Origin: Haloarchaeobius sp. FL176 | GTDB lineage: Archaea; Halobacteriota; Halobacteria; Halobacteriales; Natrialbaceae | NCBI RefSeq assembly: GCF_024609245.1 | Contig: NZ_JANJYH010000004.1 | Location: 248,001-312,000, forward strand | Reading direction: 5' to 3' | Length of the DNA stretch: 64,000 nucleotides | Shown here: one piece after another, positions 18,390 through 27,036 of the stretch | Position numbering within the stretch: the stretch's first letter is position 1 | Layout: the number at the start of each line of letters is the position of its first letter | The notes under the pieces: model-generated | The model's input: only the letters and a program-made list of their open reading frames with translations | Told to the model about the DNA's origin: nothing | The model's database searches: none | Translations under genes and position numbers: made by a program

Positions 18390-19430
18390 ATGACAGCAGA
18401 CGACCCCGACGAGGCGCGCGACGCCGCCGAAGCGTTCGCCCTGCTCGGCGACGCGAGCCGCCTCGAGATCCTCGACGCGCTCCACGAGGCGCAGGGGACA
18501 CTGCTCGCGTTCGCCGAACTGCACCGTCGGGTCGACGTGCGCGACAGCGCGCAGTTCAACTACCACCTCAAGCAGCTCCGGCCTCGGTTCGTCGCGAAGG
18601 CGGACGACGGCTACGAGCTGACGGCGGCGGGGCGGCGGCTCGCCCGCGCGGTCACCGCCGGCACGTACACCGACGAACAGCGGCTCGAACCGTTCGACAT
18701 CGAGGGCGAGTGCATCGACTGCGGGGCGACCGCCCTGTCGGCGGCCTACGAGGACGAGCGATTCACCGTCACCTGTGGCGACTGTGCCGCGACGGTCCTC
18801 GCGGTCCGGATGCCGCCGACGGTCGTCCGGGACCGCGACCCCGACGAGGTCGTCGACGCCTTCGACCGGTGGTCCCGGCTCGGCACCGAGCAGGCCGCCC
18901 AGGGACTCTGCGGGGACTGTGGCGGCGTCGTCGAGCCATCAGTTACCGAGGACGTTCACGAGTCCATCCGGTACGACGCGCTGGCGGTGTTCGACTGCAC
19001 GGTCTGCGGTCGTCGGACGATGACCTCCTTCGGAGCGCTCGCGTCCCGGCACCCAGCCGTCGAGGCGTTCCACAGGGAGCGCGGCGTCTCGCTCCGCGAG
19101 CGGCCGTACTGGGAAGTGAGTCAGTACGTCACCGACGAGCACGTCGAGTACGTCTCGCGGGACCCGTGGCGTGTCCAGGTACGCTTCCACGCCGACGGCG
19201 ACAGCTGTGTAGCCGAACTCGACGGCGACCTCGAGGTGGACCGGACCGAGGTCGTCGAAGGGCATCCGAGGACTGAACGGCTGAACCGATTGTTCTCGTG
19301 TCGACGAGCGGGGGCTCTCCGAGAGCACCCGCGTCACCACTGCACCCTGGCAACAGGTTACGTCCCATCCACTACATTTATTGTAACGCAACTACGCAAC
19401 ATCTGGTATAAGAAAAGATACGCAATATGA
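18390..19430 (+). CDS. ArsR-type winged-helix regulator with zinc-ribbon-like domain
   Basis: A 346-residue putative transcription factor: ArsR-like winged helix (about 8-85, AFALLGDASRLEILDALHE ... QFNYHLKQLRPRFVAKADDGYELTAAG) and two CxxC knuckle sets (CIDCGATAL, CGDCAATVL; then CGDCGGVV, CTVCGRRTM) in a DUF7351-type C-terminal region. The last roughly 50 residues, after VVEGHP, look unlike the rest: they are basic, cysteine- and aromatic-rich and run through an AT-rich promoter-like stretch. A single missing G near 19272 would restore a stop right after HPED, so the natural end is probably about 19276. Start chosen at MTADDPDEARD. Confidence 0.75.
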   Translation: MTADDPDEARDAAEAFALLGDASRLEILDALHEAQGTLLAFAELHRRVDVRDSAQFNYHLKQLRPRFVAKADDGYELTAAGRRLARAVTAGTYTDEQRLEPFDIEGECIDCGATALSAAYEDERFTVTCGDCAATVLAVRMPPTVVRDRDPDEVVDAFDRWSRLGTEQAAQGLCGDCGGVVEPSVTEDVHESIRYDALAVFDCTVCGRRTMTSFGALASRHPAVEAFHRERGVSLRERPYWEVSQYVTDEHVEYVSRDPWRVQVRFHADGDSCVAELDGDLEVDRTEVVEGHPRTERLNRLFSCRRAGALREHPRHHCTLATGYVPSTTFIVTQLRNIWYKKRYAI

Positions 19431-19503
19431 CGGGGGCGACCCACCCGCGGACGAAGCACTGCTGACGAACGGCCACATCGAGCGGACCATCCTCCACTGC
19501 ATC

Positions 19504-19941
19504 GTGGGAGCCGACCCGGACCGCTACGAGCCGACCCGTGTGAGCGCCGTGCTCGACCCGCTCGCGGCGGTCATCGAGCGCGGCGGCTACGGCAACGTCG
19601 GCATGCGCAACGAGTCGCCGACGGTCCGGAAGTCGTCGGTCCGACGGACGTTCACCCAGCTCGCGGAGAAGGGGCTCATCCAGCGCGTCGAGGCGCTCTC
19701 GGCCACCGAGCTGCGGGCCGACCGGTTCGACCTCGGCCCGCTGGCCGACGGTGGCGACCCGGACGACCCGCGAGCCTACGCGAAGGTGTCGGACGACGCC
19801 CGCGTCACGGACTGGATACTGACCGACGAGGGCCGGGCCAAGGTCGACCGTCTCGACGCGCGGTACGCGGCCGAACTGAACGAGCTCGCGGCAAGGTACG
19901 GGCGGGGACGCGGCGAGACGACCACGCGGGTCGAGGGCTGA
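19504..19941 (+). CDS. Winged-helix protein, 5' end probably frameshifted
   Basis: The open frame from the GTG at 19504 gives 145 residues with a winged-helix pattern ([26 protein letters not shown]) and an acidic tail; function is unknown. Coding character continues upstream in the same frame ([21 protein letters not shown]) back to about 19438, but no start codon exists there before a stop at 19384. The ATG at 19427, which follows a TATA-like region, reads in another frame and hits a stop at once; one extra G in the G run at 19432-19436 would join it to this frame. So the annotated start is likely too short and the gene either carries a real deletion or an assembly error. Confidence 0.6.
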   Translation: MGADPDRYEPTRVSAVLDPLAAVIERGGYGNVGMRNESPTVRKSSVRRTFTQLAEKGLIQRVEALSATELRADRFDLGPLADGGDPDDPRAYAKVSDDARVTDWILTDEGRAKVDRLDARYAAELNELAARYGRGRGETTTRVEG

Positions 19942-20045
19942 CGCGTCCCCCTGCGTCGGTGGTCACCTGCCGCGGACTGGGTCGAAGTAGCCCGGTACGT
20001 GCATACATCGACGGCTTCTTACCGCCGAATTACGCACGTCCGTGT

Positions 20046-20621
20046 ATGTACATCGGACGATTCCTCGTGGTCGGCCCCGACGTGGGCGCGTACCGCGTCT
20101 CCTCGCGCTCGTTCCCGAATCGGACCATCTCGCGACGTGACGACGACACGCTGACCGTCGGCCCGACGGCGGACGCCCCGGAGACGGACAATCCCTACGT
20201 GGCGTACAACTGCGTCCGCGTGACCGACGCCGGCGCGGTGCTGGGCAACGGCTCGCACGTCGACCCCATCGCGGAGAAACTGGCGATGGGCTACCCGGCC
20301 CGCGACGCGCTCGCCACCGCGCTGCTCTCGCTCGACTACGAGAAGGACGACTACGACACGCCCCGCATCGCCGGCGTCGTCGGCGACGAGGCGGCACACG
20401 TCGGCATCGTGCGCCGGGACGCCCTCCTCGTCCGCGAGGTCACCGAGCCGACGCTCGTCGCGACGTACGAGAAGGACACCCCCGAGGCGTACGACTTCGA
20501 CGCGGCAGACGCCGAAGACGCCGCCCGTGAGGTCCTCGACGCGCCGTTCGAGCACGCGGTCTGTGCTGCCGGCGTCGTCCGCGACGGCGACGGCTTTTCG
20601 CTCGCCAGTCTGGACGACTGA
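20046..20621 (+). CDS. purO: Archaeal IMP cyclohydrolase
   Basis: PurO (EC 3.5.4.10) closes FAICAR to IMP, the last step of purine synthesis, in archaea that lack PurH cyclohydrolase. The 191-residue product matches the family in length and begins with [11 protein letters not shown]; other conserved parts are [13 protein letters not shown] near residue 18, [11 protein letters not shown] near 50, [23 protein letters not shown] near 75 and [16 protein letters not shown] near 100. The in-frame ATG at 19959 is rejected because the extension is non-coding in character. It is a single-gene unit followed by a phosphoesterase gene. Confidence 0.95.
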   Translation: MYIGRFLVVGPDVGAYRVSSRSFPNRTISRRDDDTLTVGPTADAPETDNPYVAYNCVRVTDAGAVLGNGSHVDPIAEKLAMGYPARDALATALLSLDYEKDDYDTPRIAGVVGDEAAHVGIVRRDALLVREVTEPTLVATYEKDTPEAYDFDAADAEDAAREVLDAPFEHAVCAAGVVRDGDGFSLASLDD

Positions 20622-20693
20622 GCGTCGTCCCTCGGTACGCCACCGCCCATACCATCGCAGGATTGAACGGTCGTCAGCCACTGCTCTCGTGAC

Positions 20694-21353
20694 ATGCGCT
20701 TCGGCGTCATCTCCGACGTACACGCCAACGCGGTCGCGCTACGTGCCGTCCTCGCGGACATGCCCCCCGTCGACGGCCTGCTCTGTGCTGGCGACGTCGT
20801 CGGCTACGGTCCAGCTCCCGGCGAGTGCGTCGACACCCTCGCCGACCGTGACGTGGTGAGCGTCTCGGGCAACCACGACCGGGCGGTCGTCACCGACACC
20901 GCGTTCCGGTTCAACGACATGGCCCGCGCCGGCGTTGAGTACGCCCGGGAACAGCTCACCGACGGCCAGCTGACGTGGCTCGCCGACCTCCCGACCGAGC
21001 GTCGCGCCTGCGACGGCTACGTCAAGCTCGTCCACGGCCACCCCGACGACCCCGACCACTACACCCGGACCCACGAGTTCTCGTCGAACCTGCTCCGCGG
21101 CGAGGCGGTCCTCGTCATGGGCCACACGCACGTCCAGCACCACGAGACCTACGACGACGGCATCGTCATGAATCCAGGCAGCGTCGGCCAGCCGCGGGAC
21201 AGCGACCCCCGCGCCGCCTACGCCGTCCTCGACATGGACGACGGAACCGTCGAGGAGCGACGGGTGGAGTACGACATCGAAGCGGTGCAGGAACAGGTGG
21301 CCGCGGCTGGACTGCCCGAACGCATCGGGACCCGGCTGGAAGACGGGCGGTAA
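20694..21353 (+). CDS. Calcineurin-like metallophosphoesterase (YfcE/MJ0936 type)
   Basis: A 219-residue cytoplasmic phosphoesterase with the dimetal motifs in order: ISDVHANAVAL near residue 6, CAGDVVGYGP near 35, VSGNHDRAV near 58, VHGHPDDPD near 113 and VMGHTHVQHHE near 140, then NPGSVGQPRD. Members cleave phosphodiesters such as cyclic nucleotides; the natural substrate is uncertain. The ATG at 20694 starts MRFGVISDVHANAV, ideal for the family. Confidence 0.93.
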   Translation: MRFGVISDVHANAVALRAVLADMPPVDGLLCAGDVVGYGPAPGECVDTLADRDVVSVSGNHDRAVVTDTAFRFNDMARAGVEYAREQLTDGQLTWLADLPTERRACDGYVKLVHGHPDDPDHYTRTHEFSSNLLRGEAVLVMGHTHVQHHETYDDGIVMNPGSVGQPRDSDPRAAYAVLDMDDGTVEERRVEYDIEAVQEQVAAAGLPERIGTRLEDGR

Positions 21354-21494
21354 GGTCACGTTTCTCGCCGGGGGAACCAACGTGGACCGGGACGAAATCG
21401 ACGGTTGCCCAACACGCAGCCGGTAAATTGTCGGGTCGAACTCGAACAGAGTCTCGCTGCCAGCGTGGTGAACGCGGTCGAACGGAGTGCCGCC

Positions 21495-22835
21495 TCAGAG
21501 CGGTGCCAGCTCGGCCGAGAAGTGACGGATCTCCTTCATCGGCGGCTCGTCGACGACCTCGTAGCCGCCGATCTCCTCGCGGCGGTCCCAGACCGCAGTG
21601 ACGGTGTCGACGACGTGCTCGATGTGCTCCTTGTGGTACATCCGGCGCGGGACGGCCATCCGGACGAGTTCGGGGCGGTCGCTGTCGGGGAACGCGAAGC
21701 TCCCGAGTTCGACGCAGCGGACGCCGCCTTCGCGGTACAGTTCGACGGCGAGCGCCTGGCCGGGGAACTCCTCCGCCGGAATTTGCGGGAGGAACTCGCC
21801 GGCGTCGAGGTAGACCGCGTGGCCGCCGACGGGCTCGAACACCGGAACGCCGTGCTCGGCGATGCGCTCGCCGAGGAAGCGGACCTGCTCGATGCGGTCC
21901 GCGATGTAGTCCTCCTCGACGGCCTCGCGCAGCCCGACCGCCATCGCCTCGATGTCCCGACCGGACATCCCGCCGTAGGTGGAGAAGCCCTCGTAGAGGA
22001 TGCCCCGCTGCTTGGCGTGCTCGTACAGGTCCTCGTCGCGGCAGGCGACGAAGCCACCGATGTTGACGAGACCGTCCTTCTTGCCGGACATGACGGCAAC
22101 GTCGGCGTAGGAGAGCTGTTCGCGGGCGACTCCAGCGACGGTCGCGTCGGCGAACTCGGACTCGCGGTTGCGGACGAAGTAGGCGTTCTCCGCGAACCGG
22201 CAGGCGTCGAGGACGAACGTGGCGTCGATCTCGTCGCAGAACTCGCGGACTGCGCGGGTGTTCTCGATGGAGACCGGCTGGCCGGCGGCGGAGTTGTTCG
22301 TGATGGTCAGGATGACCGCCGGCACGTTCTCGGCCCCGACCTCGTCGACGACGCGCCGGCCTTCGTCGACGGAGAAGTTGCCCTTGAAGTCGCCCTCGCT
22401 GTCGAACTCGCTCGCCTCGGGGACGGGGCAGTCCACGGCCTCAGCGCCCTGGTTCGCGACGTGCGCTCTGGTCGTGTCGAAGTGCGTGTTGTTCAGCACC
22501 ACGTCGCCCTCCTCCAGGATGGTGCCGTAGAGCACGTTCTCCGCGCCGCGGCCCTGGTGGGCGGGGACGACGTGGTCGAAGCCCATGACGTCCGCGACGG
22601 CGTCCTCGAGCTTCCGGAAGCTCGAACTCCCGGCGTAGGCCTCGTCGCCCCGGATCATCGCGGCCCACTGCTCGGCCGACATGGTCCCCGTCCCGGAGTC
22701 TGTGAGCAGGTCGACGAACACGTCGTCGGCGTCGAGGTTGAACAGGTTGTAGCCCGCGTCCTCGAGGTTGGCCGCTCGCTCCTCGCGTGCCGGCAGGTGG
22801 ATCGGCTCCACCATCTTCGACTTGTAGTGTGTCAT
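21495..22835 (-). CDS. tnaA: Tryptophanase
   Basis: TnaA (EC 4.1.99.1) is a PLP enzyme that splits tryptophan into indole, pyruvate and ammonia. The 446-residue protein keeps family motifs: LLTDSGTGTMSAEQWAAMIRGDEAYAG near 42-70, VPAHQGRGAENVL near 92, ITNNSAAGQPVS near 180, FVLDACRFAENAYF near 210 and the PLP lysine in MSGKKDGLVNIGG near 250, then GMSGRDIEAMAVGL near 290. No permease gene sits beside it. The ATG at 22835 (MTHYKSKMVEPI) is preferred to the GTG two codons upstream. A tyrosine phenol-lyase activity is possible but less likely from these motifs. Confidence 0.92.
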   Translation of the reverse strand: MTHYKSKMVEPIHLPAREERAANLEDAGYNLFNLDADDVFVDLLTDSGTGTMSAEQWAAMIRGDEAYAGSSSFRKLEDAVADVMGFDHVVPAHQGRGAENVLYGTILEEGDVVLNNTHFDTTRAHVANQGAEAVDCPVPEASEFDSEGDFKGNFSVDEGRRVVDEVGAENVPAVILTITNNSAAGQPVSIENTRAVREFCDEIDATFVLDACRFAENAYFVRNRESEFADATVAGVAREQLSYADVAVMSGKKDGLVNIGGFVACRDEDLYEHAKQRGILYEGFSTYGGMSGRDIEAMAVGLREAVEEDYIADRIEQVRFLGERIAEHGVPVFEPVGGHAVYLDAGEFLPQIPAEEFPGQALAVELYREGGVRCVELGSFAFPDSDRPELVRMAVPRRMYHKEHIEHVVDTVTAVWDRREEIGGYEVVDEPPMKEIRHFSAELAPL

Positions 22836-23036
22836 AGACACCTAGAGGGGCGAGAGCGTGAAAGTCCTAGTTGGCGCTGTCTGCGAATCGAACGACAGAA
22901 CGCCGGGTGAGTGTACTGATACGGGCACCGGAAGACAGATGTATGCGCTCGCCGGTCACCGACGGCGTGTTCCGCTGGACCAGCGACGCGTCGCTGCCGC
23001 TCCTCGAGGGCCGCCGAAACGAGCCCGTGGCTCGCT

Positions 23037-23252
23037 TCACTCCTCGTCAACTTCCATCGCCGCGAGTGCAGCGATGCAGGCGAGACAGCAGCCGACGACA
23101 GGGAGGAGCCAGGCGAGGTCCAGCGGAGCGCCGGCCAGAACACTGCCGACCTCGTAGGCGACCGACGCGCTGGCGATGGCGAGGAGAGCGAGGACCAGGG
23201 TGAAGCGCTCGGTACCGCGACGGAACGGGCCGAGCTGCTCGGTCTCGTTCAT
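23037..23252 (-). CDS. Small two-helix membrane protein
   Basis: A 71-residue protein with two hydrophobic segments (about residues 18-37 and 45-64: TLVLALLAIASASVAYEV and AWLLPVVGCCLACIAALAA) and an acidic C-terminus. No motif is recognised. A 16-base palindrome (23252-23267) abuts its start codon. It lies between tnaA and lysC on the same strand. Confidence 0.6.
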   Translation of the reverse strand: MNETEQLGPFRRGTERFTLVLALLAIASASVAYEVGSVLAGAPLDLAWLLPVVGCCLACIAALAAMEVDEE

Positions 23253-23267
23253 GGCAACTTATTGCCA
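23252..23267. promoter_or_regulatory. Perfect 16-base palindrome at a start codon
   Basis: TGGCAACTTATTGCCA is a perfect palindrome that begins on the last base of the start codon of the small membrane-protein gene and runs upstream of it. It could be an operator or an RNA hairpin that controls initiation. Confidence 0.35.
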
Positions 23268-23326
23268 CTAAAGGGTCAAAAGTGTTCCGTGGACGACCGG
23301 CCACGAGCGGTGGTACGGACCGCGGG

Positions 23327-24505
23327 TCAGTACAGCTCCTGTAAGATTTCGAGCGTCTCCTCGCGGTCGTCCCAGGCGACAACGACGGCGACGCTGGTCG
23401 CGGAGGTGATGAGTTCGTGGATGTTGATACCCGCCTCGGCTATCGGCGAGACGATGTTGTTGATGACGCCGGGCTCGTTCGGGAGCTCGCCGCCGGTGAT
23501 ACGCACGACTGCGAGGTCGTCCTCGACGGTGACGGAGGAGAGCATCTCGTCGTCGATGACCTCCCGATGCAGGATGTTCTCGGCCCGCTCGGACTCGTGC
23601 TCGTCGACGTAGAACGTCACGGTGTCCATGCCGCTGGCGACGGCGTCGACGTTGATGCCCGACTCGGCGAGCGACGACGCGAGCTGGTGGAAGACGCCGG
23701 ACTGGTTGCGGATGGCCCGCCCCGCAACGGTGACACAGGCCAGCGGTTTCTCGCGGAGGTCGACCAGGTGTCTGAACTCGCCCGTGATGCTCGTCCCCCC
23801 CGAGAGCAGGTCGCCGTGCTGGTAGTGGACGACGCGGACCGCCAGCTCGTCGTCCTTGTACGAGAGCGCCGACGGTGCGACGACCTCCGCCCCGCGGAAC
23901 GAGAGGTTCCGGAGCTCGTCGACCGAGATCTGGCCGACGTTTCTCGCGCCTTCGACGACATGCGGGTCACCGGTCATGACGCCCTCGACGTCGGTGACGA
24001 TGACGACCTCGTCCGCGTCCAGGTACTTGCCGAGCATCACCGCGGTGGTGTCGCTGCCGCCCCGCCCGAGCGTCGCGATGGAGCCGTCCGGTGTCTCCGC
24101 CAGGAAGCCCGTCATGACCGGGACGACGCCGTCGAGCTGTTCGGCCAGCTCTGCCGCGCGCTTCGTCGTCTCCTCGACGTCGACTTCCCCGTGCTCGTCC
24201 GTGATGACCGGCCACTCGGGGTGGCCGGGTTCGAGGAACAGCGCGTCGATACCCCGGGCAGTCAGTGCCGCCTTCAGCATCCGGACGGACGTGCGCTCGC
24301 CCATGCTGACGATCTCCGCCCGGTCGGCGTCGTCGGCCTCGAACGTGATGTCGTCGAGGAGTTCGTCCGTCGTGTTTCCCATCGCACTTGCGACCACGGC
24401 TATCTCGTGCCCCTCGCGTACCGCGCTGGCGACCGAGTCCGCGGCCCGGTTGATGCGGTCGCCGCTGCCGAGGCTCGTACCCCCGAACTTGGCGACTACG
24501 CGCAT
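23327..24505 (-). CDS. lysC: Aspartate kinase
   Basis: Aspartate kinase (EC 2.7.2.4) phosphorylates aspartate, the entry to threonine, methionine and lysine synthesis. The 392-residue protein has the amino-acid kinase domain (MRVVAKFGGTSLGSGDRI at the start, FLAETPDGSIATLGRGGSDTTA near 145, VTDVEGVMTGDP near 180) and two ACT domains at the C-terminus (AGRAIRNQSGVFHQLASSLAESGINVDA near 270; GGELPNEPGVINNIVSPIAEAGINI near 345), which usually give feedback inhibition. Start at the ATG of MRVVAKFGG; the eight-codon upstream extension is not family-like. Confidence 0.96.
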   Translation of the reverse strand: MRVVAKFGGTSLGSGDRINRAADSVASAVREGHEIAVVASAMGNTTDELLDDITFEADDADRAEIVSMGERTSVRMLKAALTARGIDALFLEPGHPEWPVITDEHGEVDVEETTKRAAELAEQLDGVVPVMTGFLAETPDGSIATLGRGGSDTTAVMLGKYLDADEVVIVTDVEGVMTGDPHVVEGARNVGQISVDELRNLSFRGAEVVAPSALSYKDDELAVRVVHYQHGDLLSGGTSITGEFRHLVDLREKPLACVTVAGRAIRNQSGVFHQLASSLAESGINVDAVASGMDTVTFYVDEHESERAENILHREVIDDEMLSSVTVEDDLAVVRITGGELPNEPGVINNIVSPIAEAGINIHELITSATSVAVVVAWDDREETLEILQELY

Positions 24506-24687
24506 CCTACCACCGGGTCGCTGCTGCACTCGCTCGTCGCGCCGATACTGGCGTCACTCATACCCCCTCGTAACCGTGTCGGGGCCATAACTATGTCCCC
24601 CACTGGAAATACCTGCCGGGCTTCGGGGTCCGTGGCACGGTCGCCGTGACGGCGTACGCAACCGTCTGCAGCCGTCTCGCGGGCTGG

Positions 24688-24694
24688 ATTTATA
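24688..24694 (+). promoter_or_regulatory. TATA box of a leaderless mRNA
   Basis: TTTATAC ends 25 bases before the ATG at 24720, which fits a leaderless transcript for the GNAT-like gene. Confidence 0.5.
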
Positions 24695-24719
24695 CGCACG
24701 GAGAGACAATAGACGCCTG

Positions 24720-25157
24720 ATGCACGTGCGTGAGGCGGTCGAAGCCGACGCCGACGCGATGGCCGCCATCGCAGACGGACCGGTCGACGTGATGCGCAAT
24801 CTCGTCCACGACCGGACGGTCCGCGTCGCCGAGGCCGAGGACGCACGGACCAACGACCCGAACGCGGACGTCGAGGAGCCCGAGACGCCGGAGCTCCTCG
24901 GGTTCGTCAGCTTCGACGCTGCCACCGACGTCGTCTACGTCACGCAACTGGACGGCACGCCCGACGCCTGCGAGCGACTCCTCGCCGAACCGCTCCGCTT
25001 CGCCCGGAACGAGTCGATGGACGTCGAACTGCTCGTCACCGACCCCGGCGAACCTGCCGGCGTCGCCGCCGAACGCGTCGGGTTCGAACAGGCCGGCCAC
25101 GGTCCGCGGTTCGACCGCCAGCAGACGGTTCGGTACCGCTACGCGACGAGCGACTGA
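24720..25157 (+). CDS. GNAT-like N-acetyltransferase domain protein
   Basis: A 145-residue protein with the N-terminal GNAT pattern MHVREAVEADADAMAAIAD, a central LLGFVSFDAATDVVYVTQLDG strand pair and a C-terminal AERVGFEQAGHGPRFD, typical of the last GNAT strands. The acetyl-CoA loop (usually R/QxxGxG/A) is not clear, with a PDACERLLAEPLRFA helix in its place, so catalytic activity is uncertain. Family common in haloarchaea. It converges on the PolD small-subunit gene. Confidence 0.7.
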   Translation: MHVREAVEADADAMAAIADGPVDVMRNLVHDRTVRVAEAEDARTNDPNADVEEPETPELLGFVSFDAATDVVYVTQLDGTPDACERLLAEPLRFARNESMDVELLVTDPGEPAGVAAERVGFEQAGHGPRFDRQQTVRYRYATSD

Positions 25158-25188
25158 GTGAGTCGGCGGCGGCCGGCGCTGGGTCCGT

Positions 25189-26895
25189 TCAGGAGAACTT
25201 TCTGACCGTCACGTCGAGCGTGTCGAGGTCGACGACCGGCGCGTACCCGGCGTCCGGCTGGATGTTGACCGACTTCTGGAAGTCGGTCTGACGCTGCCAG
25301 CAGCCGGAGTTGATGGCGAGCACGTTGTGGTACTTCCCGAAGCCGAGCTTGTGGACGTGGCCCGTGTGGAAGATGTCGGGCACGTCCTCGATGACGAGGT
25401 AGTCCTTCTCCTCGGGTGCGAGGCGGGTGTGCCCGCCGTACTGTGGTGCGACGTGGCGCTTCTTCAGCAGCTGGTACATCGCCTTGTGTGGCTCCTCGTA
25501 GCTCGCGGTGTGCTCGGGGGTCTCCGCGATGACCTCGTCCAGCGAGACCCCGTGGTACATCAGCACCGAGACCCCCTCCAGGGTGACGGTGGACGGGTTG
25601 CTCACGATCCGGGGGTCATGGGCCGACATGATGTTCCGCAGTTCCTCGTCGAATCCCGGTTGAGGTTCGGCGAGGCGTACCGCGTCGTGGTTGCCCGGAA
25701 TCATCGTCACGTCGATGTCGCCGGGGATCTGCTTGAGCTTCTCGTTGAACGTCTCGTACTGGTCGTAGATGTCGACCACGTCGAGCTCCTCGTCCTGGTT
25801 CGGGTAGACGCCGACGCCCTCGACCATGTCGCCCGCGATGAGCAGGTACTCGATTGCCTCGGCCTCCTCGGTGTAGAGCCAGTCCGCGAAGGCGTCCCAC
25901 TCCTCGTGCATGAACTCCTGACTGCCGACGTGGACGTCGGAGATGAGCGCCGCCTGCACGTGCCGGTCGGCGTAGCTCGGCTCGTGGGTCCGGGGCACGT
26001 CGGGGAAGTACATCGAGTCCACGAAGACGATGCCGGCGTCGTCCGCCAGCGTGCCCTCGATGGCGATGACCTCGTCGTACAGCAGCTCGTCGACGAGTTC
26101 TGCGATGTTCCGGTCCTTCATCACCAGACAGGGGAACGTCCCCTTCGTGTCCTCGAGCTCGACGAGCCAGTGGCCCGACGCTGTCGAGCGGATGTCGTTG
26201 ACCATGCCGACGAGGGCAACCTCGCTGCCACCGGCCATCGACTCGATGGCGTCGGTCGGCCGGTGGTTCACCCGTCCCCGGAGCTTCGAGGCGAGCTTGT
26301 CGTAGCGGTCGCGGAACACCGAGACGAAGTCGCTGTACTCGCCGGTGCCGGTGCTGCGGCCGGTCATGTCGTTCTCGACGCCCACGGAGCGCTGGTCCGT
26401 CGAGCGGTCGGCGCTCCGTTCTCTGGGGGCGAGTTCGTCGGCGGCGGACTCCGCCGGGGTGTCGGCCGCTGCGCCGGTCACCGCGCCTGTCGTTCCAGCG
26501 TCGCCCTGGGCCCCGTCGAGCACGTCCTCGTCACCGTTTTCAGACCCCCCCGTTTCAACTGGAGAACTCCCGTTCGAATCCGAGGCACTCGACCGGGTCT
26601 GTGAACGGCCATCTCCAGTCGAAACGGGGGGGTGTTCGTCCGCCGTCGTCGCCGTCCCGTCCCGCGGTTCCTCGCCACCGACGGAGCGTTCTCCACGTGG
26701 TGCAGTGGCGTCCTGGACCGCACGCACGTCCTCGGCGGTCACCTTCAGCGCGTCAGCGCCCGTCGCGTCGACGACAGCTGCGAGCGTCGCGTCCGGGTCC
26801 TCTGCGCTCGCGATGAGCGTCACCGCCTCTCGCTCGGCGTTGTAGCCACGGCTCGCGAGTTCGCCGACGATGCATGCGGTCGCCTCCTGTGGCAC
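25189..26895 (-). CDS. dp1: DNA polymerase II (PolD) small subunit, DP1
   Basis: DP1 is the exonuclease subunit of the archaeal replicative polymerase PolD. Layout of 568 residues: N-terminal helical domain (1-70), a long low-complexity linker (about 70-200), an OB-fold domain (about 205-300, SEVALVGMVNDIRS) and a calcineurin-type phosphoesterase with ISDVHVGSQEF, LLIAGDMVEGVGVYP, IPGNHDAVR, MYHGVSLDE and FHTGHVHKLG. The GTG at 26895 (MPQEATACIVGELASRGYNA) is preferred to the TTG at 26922, because a TTTTGG box lies about 26 bases upstream and GGAG precedes it. The large subunit is not in the window. An inverted pair of ORB-like sites lies in the linker coding region. Confidence 0.93.
   Translation of the reverse strand: MPQEATACIVGELASRGYNAEREAVTLIASAEDPDATLAAVVDATGADALKVTAEDVRAVQDATAPRGERSVGGEEPRDGTATTADEHPPVSTGDGRSQTRSSASDSNGSSPVETGGSENGDEDVLDGAQGDAGTTGAVTGAAADTPAESAADELAPRERSADRSTDQRSVGVENDMTGRSTGTGEYSDFVSVFRDRYDKLASKLRGRVNHRPTDAIESMAGGSEVALVGMVNDIRSTASGHWLVELEDTKGTFPCLVMKDRNIAELVDELLYDEVIAIEGTLADDAGIVFVDSMYFPDVPRTHEPSYADRHVQAALISDVHVGSQEFMHEEWDAFADWLYTEEAEAIEYLLIAGDMVEGVGVYPNQDEELDVVDIYDQYETFNEKLKQIPGDIDVTMIPGNHDAVRLAEPQPGFDEELRNIMSAHDPRIVSNPSTVTLEGVSVLMYHGVSLDEVIAETPEHTASYEEPHKAMYQLLKKRHVAPQYGGHTRLAPEEKDYLVIEDVPDIFHTGHVHKLGFGKYHNVLAINSGCWQRQTDFQKSVNIQPDAGYAPVVDLDTLDVTVRKFS
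26545..26632. repeat. Inverted pair of ORB-like sites inside the DP1 gene
   Basis: Two 20-base sites, 26545-26564 and 26613-26632, face each other with 48 bases between. Each has a seven-base C run, then GTTTC[AG]ACTGGAG; they match at 19 of 20 positions when one is inverted, and closely resemble the site at 31547-31567 in the origin. They fall in the linker coding region, where protein constraint is weak. Confidence 0.6.
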
Positions 26896-27036
26896 ATCAC
26901 TCCACAGCACTCGGCCTGCCAAAAGCGTGCCGGAACTGACGACCGGGGGAACGCCAGAACCGACCGACTGCAGCGGGAGTCACCACGCTCTCGGCATCAG
27001 AAAGTTGATTGGTGGGGGCATCTAACCGACGCGCAG

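Noticed and set aside
22943-23040. Short plus-strand frame starting MRSPVTDGVFRW that resembles the start of a DUF35-type protein.
   Set aside because: Only about 30 residues look protein-like, no zinc-knuckle follows and it runs into antisense of another gene. At most a remnant.
26571-26590. T-loop-like GTTCGAATCC as a tRNA hint.
   Set aside because: It lies in the DP1 coding region with no acceptor stem or anticodon arm around it.
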